NCBI GenBank assembly: GCA_030704615.1
Contig: CM060732.1
Coordinates: 82,111,171-82,175,170 of the forward strand
Origin: Takakia lepidozioides
Lineage: Eukaryota > Streptophyta > Takakiopsida > Takakiales > Takakiaceae
Reading direction: 5' to 3'
DNA: 64,000 nt
Within the stretch, counting starts at the first letter, position 1. Every line of letters begins with the position of its first letter. Of the stretch, positions 1 to 11,658 are shown one piece after another. The notes under the pieces were generated by a model that saw nothing but the letters and a program-made list of their open reading frames with translations, was not told where the DNA came from and did not search any database. The position numbers and the translations under genes were made by a program.

Positions 1-559
1 TGCAGATGCCCATCCCACACAAGTTTTTTTTTTTTTTTTTTTTTCCCGTTCCCTCGCGGATGCCCAGAAAACAGTGTGCGATGCCGCATACTGTTGTCAG
101 GGCATTTGCGGAGCACGTTTTCTCTGCATATCCCACAGACATTTTTTTTTCCCACCCTTGCCTGCTGGGGATGGGCAACTGCACACAAGCTCCACAACAC
201 CACACCCTTCCTGCTCACTCTATCCGTTCCTCTTAAAAAAATCAACCTATACAGACACCGCCATCGTCCATCCCTCCCTGTCTGACCACCTCCCTCCCTG
301 TATCGGATTCTTGAACCCTCTATGATTGCATATGCATTATTGGGTGCGTACATGTGGAGGGATTGCATACGTACGTACATTCACGACGTGGCCACATTCA
401 TCTATGCAGAGGACTATGCATCCACATCCACTATTTCGTCTCTAACATGTCGGATGATGTTCCATTCAAACACAACTACATTCATCCATTTCGTGGCATG
501 CAAGGACTTGGTACCTAAACCACATCTAAATGGATGAAACAATAGATGGAATGGATGTA
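1..559. other. Unassigned sequence with poly-T run
   Basis: No gene is recognisable. A run of 21 T residues lies at 24-44. Short overlapping ORFs here are pyrimidine-rich and have no family features. Confidence 0.4.
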
Positions 560-740
560 ACAGATGTGATCTGGAATAACTGAAAACGGTTAATGTATCC
601 GCGGAAATAGGCGTCTCCTGCGGGAATAGGCCCTGCAAGTTCCGGATTCCATGCTGACGTGGCGTGAGCCTATCTTAGGCTCACGGGCTCCTGGGCTCAC
701 AGGCTCACGCCTCCAAGCTCATGATCTAGCACTCCCCTGA
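560..740 (+). repeat. AATAGG/GTGAGCC hairpin module 1
   Basis: Two spaced copies of a GCGGRAATAGGC-like motif (near 600 and 620) are followed by GACGTGGCGTGAGCC and a hairpin at 663-685 (10-bp stem CGTGAGCCTA, 3-nt loop). Further GGCTCAC units and the end CTCATGATCTAGC follow. Related modules lie near 3.24, 4.6, 57.13 and 57.88 kb. It stands just upstream of a piggyBac-like coding remnant, so it may be a transposon terminus; that link is inference. Confidence 0.55.
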
Positions 741-840
741 CATGTGAAATAGTAATGATCAAACTCTGCAAAAGGTAAGGTGGACCGGAGGGGCAACTGG
801 GAGAACACCATTGGGTGATGACGCACTGCCTGTGGATTTC

Positions 841-1308
841 TTCAACATGTTTCGGCTGGTTTCTCTCATGCGAAAAATCTACATACAAACTAACTTGTAT
901 GTTGTACAAATGAACTCCAAAAGTAAGCGGAAGGGCATGAAGATATACTGATATCCATTGACTGTGAAAGAAGTGAGAGCATGGTTGACTGTCCATATCC
1001 TCATGGGAATTAAGAAGTTGCCTAACACTAGGCTACATTGGAAGACCAACCTTTAGTTCTTCAAATGTGATACAATAGTCAGAATTATGAGTCGGAACAT
1101 GTGGGAGGCAATCTTGCGATGCCTCCACCTTGTTGACAATGCCACTGTAGTTATAGATAATGGACATCATGGGTATGATAAATTGACGAAGACAAGGTGG
1201 TTGATAGACACACAGAAGGCTTTCTATGTTGAATACAACCAGCTTGAACATAATATTTGCATTGACGAGATGATGGTTATTCTATATGTGGACAACACAG
1301 AGCACTGA
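841..1308 (+). pseudogene. piggyBac-like transposase fragment (DDE_Tnp_1_7)
   Basis: A single reading frame holds a short stretch of a piggyBac-family DDE transposase, which moves DNA by cut and paste at TTAA sites. The segment TVKEVRAWLTVHILMGIKKL matches the family pattern in which an E-x-x-x-F/W-L helix precedes M-G-I-x-x-L-P. It is followed by MSRNMWEAILRCLHLVDN, the typical 'SRxRFxxIxxxLHFxDN' segment, and by a SIDEMM-like 'CIDEMMV' near the end. In-frame stops at about 949 (TGA) and 1054 (TAG) and the loss of most of the roughly 550-residue protein show that it is dead. The open stretch from 1087 (73 codons) begins at an internal methionine and is not a real start. Hairpin modules on both sides may be the remains of the element. 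Confidence 0.72.
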
Positions 1309-2539
1309 GCCTATATATGATGGCCAAGACTAGTATCACTGGATTTTTTTCTCAATCTACTCTCAATTCCCGTTGAACTTGGTACACATCCCTTTCATCT
1401 CGGATCGCAAAAACTAAGAACCCCCAACCAAACTGGGACATTCCAATGCAAATGACCAGCTTGAAGTAGATGCAACATTATGGACTGCACAATTCACGAG
1501 AAGATATCTACAAATCACTCAAAAATGATTCTAGGCTTCTTTTGCCTAGTAGAGCGTCCCTTATCTCTTTTCTCTTCTCCATCCTCTATGAGCTCTTGGC
1601 ACCTGTCAAGCAAACCAGCAATCAGTACTTTAGTACTTTTTCCATGCAACATCCAAGCAAAACTCAATTCAAGAGGGCATTGGACTTACATTGCCCAAGG
1701 TAGTCTTAGATTTGTTATTCCGTTTGATCCCTTTAGCTGGCTGTGCTAGAGAGTGCTGATCAGATGTGGCCTTTGGATCAACTTCCTTGTCAAATGTTGG
1801 TGTTCGTGAAATTTTCTTCCAAGTGCCTTTTCTTGCGTCCATTATGGGCTCCAAACTTTGCACCTTTCATGTTTAGCTTTGACAATTTATGTTTCAATTT
1901 GGTCTACCAATTCTAGATCTTTCGATTTGCAGTATATAAGATCTTGTAAGGGCAATCAGACGCCTTTATCGCACTAGGCAAGAACAACGCATTGTTGAGA
2001 CCAGTATCCAGCCAACCATGCCCTTCAATATCCTTTCATATGCTTTCATCGTTTTAAGTTGGTTGTAGACGAAGCAGTGTTACGATCTTGCAGCGCAGGA
2101 CTTGGACGCAGTATAAAAAAGAGTGACGTTCTGTCACGAGATGAAGAAACTCTTATGCTTACTTCCAAAGAAGCAATGAAGGATACTCCTTCCAGCCTTA
2201 ACAATCGTTTTGTGTACATGTGCACTCGTAACTTCTTTATCATAGGCGGATTTGAATTGCGGAATGTAGACGATAGTGATTTCACGCTCTTGTCGAATGG
2301 ATGTGGTCCTTTCTTAAGGTATCTAATGATATTAAACGCTAGATTGCTCGAATATTTAACCTTCCAGTCTATTTTCTTTATCTTTTTGGCTTCATACCAT
2401 CTTACATATATATAGGCTTTTTTTGCATAGGTAGAATCCATTGCCTTCCAAAAACTGGAAGATTGACGGACGTCAAATGATGTCAAACTATGTGGCGTGG
2501 AGAACTAGCGGAAGGATGTAGACTGCCAAGACGTCATCA
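1309..2539. other. Unassigned intergenic sequence
   Basis: Nothing was identified. Overlapping open frames occur on both strands at 2046-2486 (up to 146 codons on the minus strand, 118 on the plus), but neither protein shows a known motif, and open frames on both strands argue against coding. Confidence 0.35.
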
Positions 2540-2544
2540 AATCT

Positions 2545-3115
2545 TACCAACTCATCATGAGTCACCACCCAGTGTGGAGTGATGGTGAAAAGGGGCCTCA
2601 CTCTTTTTTTCAGTCCAAAAATGAGATGGAACCCTTTTGACCCTGCTTGGATTTCAAAGAGTCCAACACATTGAGCACCATATCACGAAAAAAATGAGCA
2701 ATCATATTGGCTTGACTGGAAAGACGACTACGAATAAAAGCGGTCATGGAGTTGGAATTACAAGAATGGAGGAGGCCTTGGTATCTATCGAGTACGGTAT
2801 GCAAATTACTGGTCATTGAGATGCGAAGTCTTACGCCAAATACAATCAAACTGATAAAGTAGCGATCGATCGAGCAATCCATCGCATAATTTCCGGTGAA
2901 CTAATTGATGGCCGACCATTGACATACGACGAGGCTCTACTAATGGAACAAGAGAAATGCCGAGCTCTTGTGCATGAAGAGATCTGTGCTACCGAGTGTA
3001 ATATTCTCGCAAAAGAAGTGTCCAAAGAGCTTACCGTCGTTCAATCTAAAAACTGGAAAGAATATCTTGCTACATATCATGAGGCAACATGAGGTGTCTA
3101 AGTAGCCTAAGCGAG
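2545..3115 (+). repeat. Dispersed coding repeat, copy 1 (unknown TE-like protein)
   Basis: This stretch recurs in inverted orientation at 16685-17220, with a detached piece at about 17637-17670. The plus strand encodes a broken peptide that includes AIDRAIHRIISGELIDGRPL, a 'TYDEALLMEQEK' segment and then EVSKELTVVQSKNWKEYLAT, with a stop near 2818. The other copy encodes close equivalents (TYKEALLIMEKKKSRALVHEE, EVSKELTVVQSK). Protein-level similarity between the copies suggests that the parent was a coding mobile element. I do not recognise the family. Confidence 0.5.
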
Positions 3116-3235
3116 CAAATGAAATTGAGCTGAATGAGTTAGATAAGTCGAAATTATTGACAATTGTTTCGGGTGCCTCCTCGTCCCACGTTGGCCACCA
3201 GTTTCACAATTTGACCAACTGCAATATATTCATTT

Positions 3236-3450
3236 GAGATTCACGGGTCCAGCAGATGCTACTAGTCATCCAGCGACGCCACGGGCGTGAGCAGTGAGCC
3301 CAGGCTCAAGCACTGTGACGTGGCATGAGCCCAAGCTCACGCCATGTAAGCGTGAGCGTCCACCACGTCAGCAGATGTCAGAGGACGGGTGAAAGAAGAA
3401 AGGGTGAATATTCCCGAGGGACCTATAACCGTGGGAATAGGCATTTACAG
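3236..3450 (-). repeat. AATAGG/GTGAGCC hairpin module 2 (inverted)
   Basis: Here the order is reversed: GTGAGC/GGCTCA units, TGACGTGGCATGAGCC and CAAGCTCACGCC come first. The ATTCCC...CCTATAACC and GGGAATAGGC elements follow at about 3405-3442. Its orientation opposite to module 1 makes the two possible ends of one element of about 2.9 kb that encloses the piggyBac remnant. No TTAA duplication was found at the outer edges. Confidence 0.45.
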
Positions 3451-4595
3451 TATGAAGAAAGAAGACCCCATGATGAAAGAAGACCCCATGACTTCAAAAT
3501 CAGAAAAGAAGGATTTTGAATAATAAATAAATAAATAATCATTTTTCTCTGATTTTGACTGGGGATGTAGTAACCCCAAACCTTTTTCTAGGACTGGACA
3601 CGTTGTGGCACCAAGCCCAAATAGATATGAATGTGTGAATTTCAGAATGTGTTTCCTTGTATACACACATGCCTCCATTTACACACATTCATAAATTCAC
3701 ATATCATATCTCAATGATAACCTCGCATGTTTCTTAAGTTTTCTGGACCCCATGCAGTCAGGGCACCTTCCTCCTCCTCTATGCCCAGCAGCTCCACCAT
3801 CCCTTCCTCTAGCACATGTGACCAACATGTCAGAGCATCTTGTTGCCTCGTGAAGCCTTTTTGCTTCTGTGCGTGTGCGTTTGGCAAGGAACGGACGCTG
3901 GTCTTCGACACCTAGCAGTGGTTGCAGATGCATATCAGCAATGAAGCCAAGGAAGAAGTGATGTGCGTTGGCGCACGCCATCTAGAGCCCCGTCTCTTAT
4001 CCGTTCCTGGCAATGCCAATTGGTGATCTTTCCCTTCCAATCCTAAACCCTATGTCTAGTTTTCATGGCATCTGGTTTCTACAATTGGAAGTGGTGTGCG
4101 TTGACGCACACCACAACATACCCTTGGTTCATAAGAAACGAGTCCTCCTGGTATAGGCGAAGCATTGTATTGCTACTGTCGCAACTCGCAACATGTCAGA
4201 GTATCTTGTTCCTTGTGAAGCCTTTCTGCTCCCTTGCGTGGAGTTTGGCAAGGACCGGACGGTGTCTTCGACAACTGGCATCGGTGCCAAAACATGGCAT
4301 GCATCTGTGTAGATACGGACTTCCTATGAGGGATGTGAAGCGAAAGGTAGTCCGTATTTACACATATGTTGGCCGTCTTCCCTGAGTGAGTGAGCGCCGA
4401 AGTTCTACGGGCGAGCAAGTTCTCCTAGGATAGAATATCTGCAGCCATTGCACGACGTCCACTTATATTTCTCTCCATTATCTTTCGCACTAGGGAGTGG
4501 TGCGATGGATGATAGATGAGCGATGGATGATATACTTCCGCTGGATGATACATGAGTGATGGATGATAAAGATAGAGTCCTGGATGGGTGGAATC
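3451..4595. repeat. Unassigned region with ~110-bp duplication
   Basis: No gene was recognised. A stretch around 3826-3925 (CAACATGTCAGAGCATCTTG, then GTGAAGCCTTT and GTTTGGCAAGGA) recurs, diverged, at 4190-4300. Each copy lies close to a palindrome of the TGCGTTGACGCA type (3959-3978 and 4091-4114). The order of the two parts differs between the copies, so the duplication is not a simple tandem. Confidence 0.4.
4091..4114. repeat. 24-bp palindrome, GCGTTGACGC core
   Basis: Arm GTGGTGTGCGT, central TG, arm ACGCACACCAC: an exact 11-bp inverted repeat with a 2-nt spacer. The core GCGTTGACGC is the one seen in the palindromes at 42-45 kb, while the outer bases differ yet stay complementary. A decayed relative, TGTGCGTTGGCGCACG, lies near 3962. 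Confidence 0.7.
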
Positions 4596-4730
4596 TGGAG
4601 ATTCGATCCGTAGAAATAGGCACAGTCCGCGGAAATAGGTACAATGCGTTTTTAAAAAACGTGACGTGGCGTGAGCCTTGGTGTGCTCACGTGAGCAAGC
4701 TCACGATCTAGCATTCCTCCTAGTCATCAG
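4596..4730 (+). repeat. AATAGG/GTGAGCC hairpin module 3
   Basis: Two tandem units (TCCGTAGAAATAGGCACAG, then TCCGCGGAAATAGGTACAA) are followed by GACGTGGCGTGAGCC, GTGCTCACGTGAGCAAGCTC and ACGATCTAGCA. It has the same order and orientation as module 1. Confidence 0.5.
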
Positions 4731-5589
4731 GAAGACGTGCATTCTCCATCTACCAAAGATGTCACGAAGCCTGCATTTTCTGGAGGATCCGATTGATCAT
4801 CACATGATGAAGATCTTACTTAGCTAATGGAGTAATGAAGTGTACAGGATCTTTGACATATTTGATTAGCAGGCTATGATTTTCAGTGTGGCTTGTAGTT
4901 TTAGTGTACAAGTGTTATAGTTTTCACATTCTTGTATCACATAACATATAGATAATCGGTGCAAAGTAGTGTTTCTGCTTTTATCCTTATCTCTGTTTCC
5001 TTGTTAGACACGACTCGTGCTGGTTTTACTCCTTATGCTAATCTTCTGGTTCTGGTTCTACTCTTATGTTCCATTTCTGCTTCTTTGCTGTTTCCCCCAC
5101 CTTGGTGTATGACTGCACATTATGCCCTTCACCTGCTCTTCATTGCTCTCTTGGGTTACGAAGCGGTGTCTTCTTGGTTCAGCCTCTATGGCACCCAATG
5201 GAGGTTATTTTTCCTCATTTGTACTCCTGTGACATCTTGTCTCCCTTTTTTATAACATTCTAAGGACCTCTTGTTTATAATATACGTTTTGTCTACAATC
5301 TTCATGAAGTGCAAATTGAGGGTAGGAAGGCATGGGCAAAAATGATTACAGACATCTGCAGGGATCCAGAGGCTGAATATCAGCTCTGCAGCAAATTCAA
5401 ATGCTCCTGGGGGAAGGACAACATCTTATGCAGCTGCTCTACGTCGTCAAGCATCATCTGGGCCAGGAGCCACCAGTCTCCTGGCAGGGGGCAATTATTA
5501 CGTTTCCATGACTCACCGGAGTTTGATAGGGAAATCAACTCGAAACACCTCAAGGGCAAAGGCTCGGCTCGGCTTAGCTTCGAAAAATA

Positions 5590-6085
5590 GGTAGCTGCTA
5601 TAGCTATTGTTGTTTCGTCCTTCCTCTGCTCTGTCGCCTCGCACGATTCTGGTGGCCTCCTCTCTGGTTCCCCTGCTATGCCTTTTTCCCTGCCTCCTAT
5701 GTTCTCCTCCATTTCTCACTGCTTTTTGAGGCTCCCTGCCTATCCTGGCAGCCCTGCTATGCTTTTCGCTCGGTTCCTGATTGATCCTCTCTTAATCGCC
5801 ATGGTAGGTCTTAGTCTGAGCTTGTTGGCTTTGATTCTAATCCTAGTCCTCACTCAAGAGTTCGCATCTCGCGAGCTTCTGCTATCGCTCGTGACTTTTC
5901 CTCGTATAGCTCTCAATCGTAGGATTTATCATTCATCCTCTCGGATGGTTCTCTCTCCATTCCCTCACCGTTAAGGGTGCCTTATGGCCCCACAGGGGTT
6001 TATTTTCTCCCCGTTATAAATAAAAGACTGGGGTTTCATCCCCTTTCCAAAATAAATTAAAATAAATTAAAATAAATAAACAAGC
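5590..6085 (+). repeat. Probable 3' end of a retroposon (LINE/SINE tail)
   Basis: A pyrimidine-rich tract ends in GGGTGCCTTATGGCCCC, an AATAAA-like signal (ATAAATAAAAG, near 6018) and then three to four tandem units of AAAATAAATT (about 6048-6080). A simple-sequence tail after a polyadenylation-like signal is typical of LINE or SINE insertions. No reverse transcriptase was seen upstream. Confidence 0.35.
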
Positions 6086-6439
6086 GGCTAGTCGCGTAAT
6101 GGCTCCACCCTAAAACTCCTAAAACTCCAAGTAGAAAATTTCCTTAAAATTACGTATTCACTACTTGGTAAACAGGGGGCTGGATTGAACTTTAATACAG
6201 ATTATTTGAAGGGAAAAAAATTAAAACCCTTGATTGTAATTTATATTTTAAGCATGTTCTGCATAAGAGCATGTTTTGCATGTTCTATTTTCATATATAT
6301 TTTAAACATGTTCTGCATAAGAGGATCATTTATTTATTTATTCATTTATAAAGACGGGAACAGACTCAGGGCCTGGCAGAACTTTATTGATGTATGAATT
6401 AAGTAATCATGTATGATAATGTAAAAATAATATTAAATT

Positions 6440-6615
6440 GTTAAATTATTGAAATACCTGTTGAAATACTAACTAAAATATTGAGAATAACTAGCTGAAA
6501 TATTAAAATAATTGCTGAAAATCTGGCTGAAATACTGAGGGACTTGCTAAAAAAAAGGTTGAAATACTGAGATACTAAAATATTGAGATACTGAAAGACT
6601 GAAATACCAGGGTCT
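6440..6615. repeat. AT-rich degenerate tandem repeat
   Basis: Repeated units of the type TTGAAATACTGAGATAC / CTAAAATATTGAGATAC follow one another with small changes, roughly ten times, with a period near 16 bp. Confidence 0.5.
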
Positions 6616-9271
6616 TCCCAATAATAATTCTGTCAACAGTCCAATGCTCTCTCTGCAATGGTGGCAGCAAAACAGATAATGGTGATGGCTGGTCCAACCA
6701 TAACAAACCACATGCAATTCAGAGAGGGGGTGTCTATCCATAATTTAGAGAGCCCACACAAAATGAGGTGCTCATGGCAAAGAGCGCCCCACTGCTTTCC
6801 ATTTGTGGAGGCTGCCCCTGTTCTGCCTATATTATCACCTCTTGCCGCAACTTGGGTGTAACATCTGCATGAATGACTTCCTTGGATAATTGATCTCTCA
6901 AATTCAAGGTTACATCCCTGAAATATTGTATAATTAACTTTCTGCAAGCTCCATTGGACATCTGGCTAGTTCCAAACATACCGCTCATCGTTGGATATCA
7001 AGCAGTTATGGTAAAATGAGGTACCCAAGACCTACCACCTCATGTTGACTCCCCATTTCCCACTGTTATGCAACTTTCCGATGCTGAATGAATTATGTAC
7101 ATTGATGTAGAATTAATCTCCAAGTGTTTTTACCAACAGTGCAACAATACGCAAGGGATACTAACAAAGCACGAGAGAAAGGAGAGAGAAGAAAGAAAAA
7201 AATGGCACAAAGTAGAGCAAGAAATGTCATTCCAAGAAGACGCGCCTTGTGTAGGTAGGCTGCCAGGCACTTCTAGTCCTAAAAGCTGAAGGCTTCTGCC
7301 ATTCAAGAAATTTCTTACGCCCACGGAAGGCCCAGAGAGAGCATTACACACATAACAAAGATGGAAAAGACAAAAAATAGGGTTGAGACTTCATACCTGA
7401 TTTCTGAGATCCTCCTCGAAAATGTGAAATAATTTGGTCTGCTGCAAGTGATCGGTTTCCATTTCGACTAGTAAGTGGTATTGAACAACATATATATCCT
7501 CCGATACAGATACAAACATACAAACATATATACAGACACACCTTGACACGATTGCTGGAATTGATATTACACACCCTGTCATCCGCCAAAGTAGAAGATT
7601 TGCAGGGACTCCCCGAAAAGACAGTATAGATCAACACACACAACAATAACTTGGACAAAATAGAAACCTAGGTCTTGCGGGTCTTCAGCTTGTTGTGTAG
7701 CCCAACAGTTGAACCACCCCACACATAGAGGGAATCCAAGCCATATTGTCTATATTCCTGAGTAAGGTCAACGGAGGCCGCCCTAATTTGGAGGGTTTCA
7801 GATATAACTTAGAACGGAGGTCAAACTTCGCAGCGGCATCGGACCTCTCCCAACCCATTGCAAGTGTAGAGAAGGTAAACAGCAGCACAAAGGCTGACCA
7901 TATCAACAACCACAGGAGGATCAACAAGGAAGCTACTTACTATGCACAAGTTGCTGGCCTCGCACCGTCGCTCAAGTCTTCCTGCCAAGCGTTCCGCCCT
8001 TTCCTCCTTTAAGAAGTCCAAAGGCCAGGCTCCCCACACAAACTATACATATGGCACTCATCTCTGCTCCCAGGGGCAGGACGACGAAGGACGACGAAGG
8101 CCAACGAAGGCCACGGTTTTGCTAACATGAGAGCATGGAAGAAAGGGAAGAAGCTTTCACTGGTCTTCAGCCATTTCCCAATGGCTGTTACTGGTTAAGA
8201 ATATATTTCACAAAAACAAAAATAAATACAAATCAATATTTGATGCTCATTAATATCAATAGCAATGTTAACTAGTGAAGGTATATATATGTGAAGTTTG
8301 GGTATTTTCCGGTGAAGGCATATCACGATCTTCCCCCATTTTGGCACTAATGCGTGGTCTCCTCTTGAGGGAGGAGCTAATAAAAACATTGAACCTCAAT
8401 GTAAGCTCTGAATTCTGCAACACCTTACCTAAAAGATGACAGTGTAAAGAAAAGACGGTGTGCGGAATATACCACGGGACCTTACGAGTAAGATCCCCCC
8501 CATGTTGACGTGACATTCCGCCAGGTAAGCTCCCTGAAAATACAAAGAGAAAAACCCCATAGGTTTTGACGATAGAAATTGGCAAAGAATTTCTTGTGGT
8601 TAGAATCAAGGATTCACGGATACGACAAAGTCCTGTCCAGAGCTTGACAGATGCGAGCTTGTAGAGATCAGTGAGATGACGTCCATCAAAGTCAGCGTAA
8701 TTTTCTTGTACGTGTCATGAGAGAGTCCATCGATGAAATGTCACTGATGCGTACTCCATGCAAACTCTACTGCAGTGCACACATACTACGCTGTCAGTGG
8801 TAGCAGCGAGAGGACTGAGAAGTGTGAAGAGGACGTAGCATTCAAGTAGATCTGTTCTACCCAAGTAATCTAGCGTGATACTCTAACATCTTCTAGTGTA
8901 AGCTTTCCTTCACTAGAGGATTGTTCCAGTTCCTGCGGGTTACTTTCCAGAAACTGACGAACGAAGTAATCGGAGGAGTGTTGTGAATAATTCAAGCCTG
9001 CTTGTCTGAGGAATCTGTCTGCTAAGGCGTTTTAACGCACAATTATTACTTAGTTGTTAGGCACGTTCCGTTGAAACGAAGCTCCCTGCCCCGATCTGGC
9101 TCTGAGGGAAGCGAATGACACTGGCATGCTTATCGAGTCTCGTATGAAGAGCGAAATCACATACATGTGTACCAATCTCGTAGTTTGAACTCGAGAATGG
9201 TGCACTCTTTCTGAGTTTGGAGGCTGTTGGAAAGACAGTGAAAGAAACGCAGCGGAATAGCTAGAGAAGAT

Positions 9272-11658
9272 ATGAAGAATGCCTTACAGATTGGCAGATG
9301 GGTGGGAGTGGTGGCATCGACCTGGGTGGAAACCACGGCAGGCAATGGCTACGCGTTTGGACTGTATTCACCTACCCTTAAGGACTTTCTGGGCTTCAAT
9401 CAAGCGCAGCTCAATACGATAGGATTTGCCAAGGATCTCGGTGACAACATAGGTCTTTTAGCAGGGATCGCAGCGAACATCATGCCCGTGTGGGGACTCT
9501 TAGCAATTGGCGTTCTTCAAAGTTTTGTAGGCTACTTTGGGTTGTGGCTGGTGCTGAGCCATAGAATCGTTCCTCTGGCCTACTGGCAGGTATGGGAGTA
9601 AATTTGACCTTTTTGTAACAGAAGGGAGGATGTGATAGAGAATACTTTACTTGGACATGTATACATGTGCTGAATTGACTCAAATTGCCTTTCAGTCTTG
9701 TGGTGTTGTACGAGTTGAGAGTCCCAAGATAATCTTTTCTTCTGTCCTGCTGTAAAGTCCTTCTGATAGTTGAGTGCCTTTTTCCCTCAAATGAAACCAT
9801 CAGTACATATCTCTCTGCAAATACAATCCCTAGTAGAATTGTTCGAGCGTAATCTAGTCGCCTTCTGAAATTTTCATTCTTCACCATGATGATCTGCCCC
9901 TATGCTGCAAGGAGATGGTCTGCCATTTTTGTAACTGTCACTGTGATTAACTGTGATGCAACAGATGTGTGCACTACTGGCAGTGGGAGCGAACAGCTCC
10001 AGATGGCTGGACACAGCGAGCTTGGTCACATGCTTGCGCAACTTCCCACATCGTCGAGGCACAGTGGCGGGCATTCTGAAGTGCAACTATGGCCTTAGCA
10101 GTGCTATATTCACATTGCTCCACAATGCCCTGTTTTCCAATGATCCCGCTTCGTTTCTGCTTTTGTTAGCAACTGGTCCACTCATCGTATGCTTATTTGC
10201 AGTCTCTTTCGTTAGGCCAATTCCGCCTACCGGCCTCGTGGAGGACATCAGGTTGAAATCTAGTTTTGTTTGGATTCATGCCAACCTTATAGCATTTACA
10301 CTCTACCTGCTGGCGGCAACTCTTCTTGTCGGTCTCGGTGTCCTCAACAGTCTAGCCACTCAGGTCTTTGCAGGGGGGATGCTTCTCTTTTTGGCAGCTC
10401 CTCTAGGCATCCCTCTACTCTGCTCAGAAAGTGGGGTGTCAAAAGGCCAAGGAAACGCCGCTGAGCAGGGTGCTCCCTCTGTCTCGAACTACGAAAGAGA
10501 TCCTCTTTTGATCTGCACAGAAGAGATGGATGGTTCTCCACCTCAACAAGCACTGAGGGAGAATAGAATATGCCACAACAACAGCAACAACAAGTTTCAG
10601 GGGAACCAGCCAACAGTATCAGAAACTCCAAAACCCGAGCTGCAAAACGGCCTTGCAACATTAGTAGATTTAGATAGAAGGGAGGGATTTGCAGATCAAC
10701 CGCAGGATGTCACACTCATGGAGGCAATGCTGAGAGCAGATTTCTGGCTTCTCTTTTTCTCCTTCTTTTGTGGGGTTGGTACAGGGATCATGGCCATCAA
10801 CAATCTTGGTCAGATTGGGCAGGCACAAGGGTACACGGACGCCGCGATCTTTGTGTCTCTTACCAGCATCGGGAACTCCTTCGGGCGACTTGGAGCTGGT
10901 GCTATATCAGATCATTACATCAGGTTCATGTTGCTTGATACAAAGTTCTATTACTTGAAGTTTGGAGCACCCTTTCACATGTCCCTTCCTCTTCCTTATT
11001 TCAATTCCTCTCTTCCTAGTTTGTACATGCATACTAGGACGTAGATAACAGCACTAGATGTGAAAGGTGATCCAACACCAGACAGAAAAGCACAGGATGC
11101 AATCATCAGTCAATGACTTGCAGGTTAGCGGCAACTCCAAGACCCATCTGGATGGCATGGGCGCAAGCGGGGTTGGTGGTGGTTCACATTCTGTTTGCAA
11201 CAGCCATACCAGGGTCTCTTTATGTGGCCTCCCTATCTTTGGGAGTTTGCTTTGGAATGCAATGGAGCATAATGGTGGCAACATCGTCTGAGCTCTTTGG
11301 ACTGAAACACTTAGGCTTGCTCTTCAACACATTCAACCTGGCCATGCCACTGGGGTCCCTCTTTTTCTCAGGCATCATCGCTGGCCCTCTCTATGATCGT
11401 GAGTCTGCAAAGGACGTGGATTTCCAAGGGTTCCGAGTGATGAATGCATTGCAAGAAGAGGATCCAAAATGTTTGGGTGCACACTGCTTTAGAGACACCT
11501 TCATCATAATGGCTGGGGTATGTTTTGTGGGGGTATTTGTCAACATTATCTTGGTTGCGCGAATTCGAGGTCTATATCAACAGCTCTATGGATCCCAGGT
11601 TTTGTCCAGGGCAACAAACTCTCAGTGTGGCAGTCCGCTGTCGACTGATGCTCGTTGA
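9272..11658 (+). CDS. Nodulin-like / MFS membrane transporter (NFD4-like), 3 exons
   Basis: A membrane transporter of the plant nodulin-like/major facilitator family; its substrate cannot be read from sequence. Exons are 9272-9589, 9965-10923 and 11124-11658, with GT-AG introns of 375 and 200 bp. They join in frame to 603 codons, the usual family length (about 550-600). The N-terminus carries the nodulin-like signature GRWVGVVASTW, then YAFGLYSPTLKDFLGFNQ and AKDLGDNIGLLAG. Exon 2 opens with MCALLAVGANSSRWLDTASL, then RNFPHRRGTVAGILKCNYGL. A polar central loop (about residues 270-350, protein numbering) separates the two bundles of membrane helices. The C-terminal half has LMEAMLRADFWLLFF and ends with CFRDTFIIMAGVCF and a basic tail. 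The start fits the family and is preceded by stops. No frameshift or premature stop is seen, in contrast to everything around it, so I take it as a living host gene. Closest named relatives are NFD4-like proteins; confidence in the family is high, in function low. Confidence 0.88.

Larger units (their letters stand above)
4731..9271. other. Intergenic region upstream of the MFS gene
   Basis: No gene was recognised in 4.5 kb. Local features are a possible retroposon 3' end with an (AAAATAAATT)n tail near 6085, an AT-rich degenerate tandem at 6440-6615, a repeated GCATGTTCTGCATAAGAG unit at 6252-6334 and a GACGAAGG microrepeat at 8081-8112. The last few hundred bases should hold the MFS promoter, but I see no convincing TATA box. 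Confidence 0.35.

Noticed and set aside
4959-5255. 98-codon hydrophobic ORF as a membrane protein gene
   Set aside because: Low-complexity pyrimidine-rich sequence gives Leu/Ser/Phe runs by composition; no family pattern and no start context.
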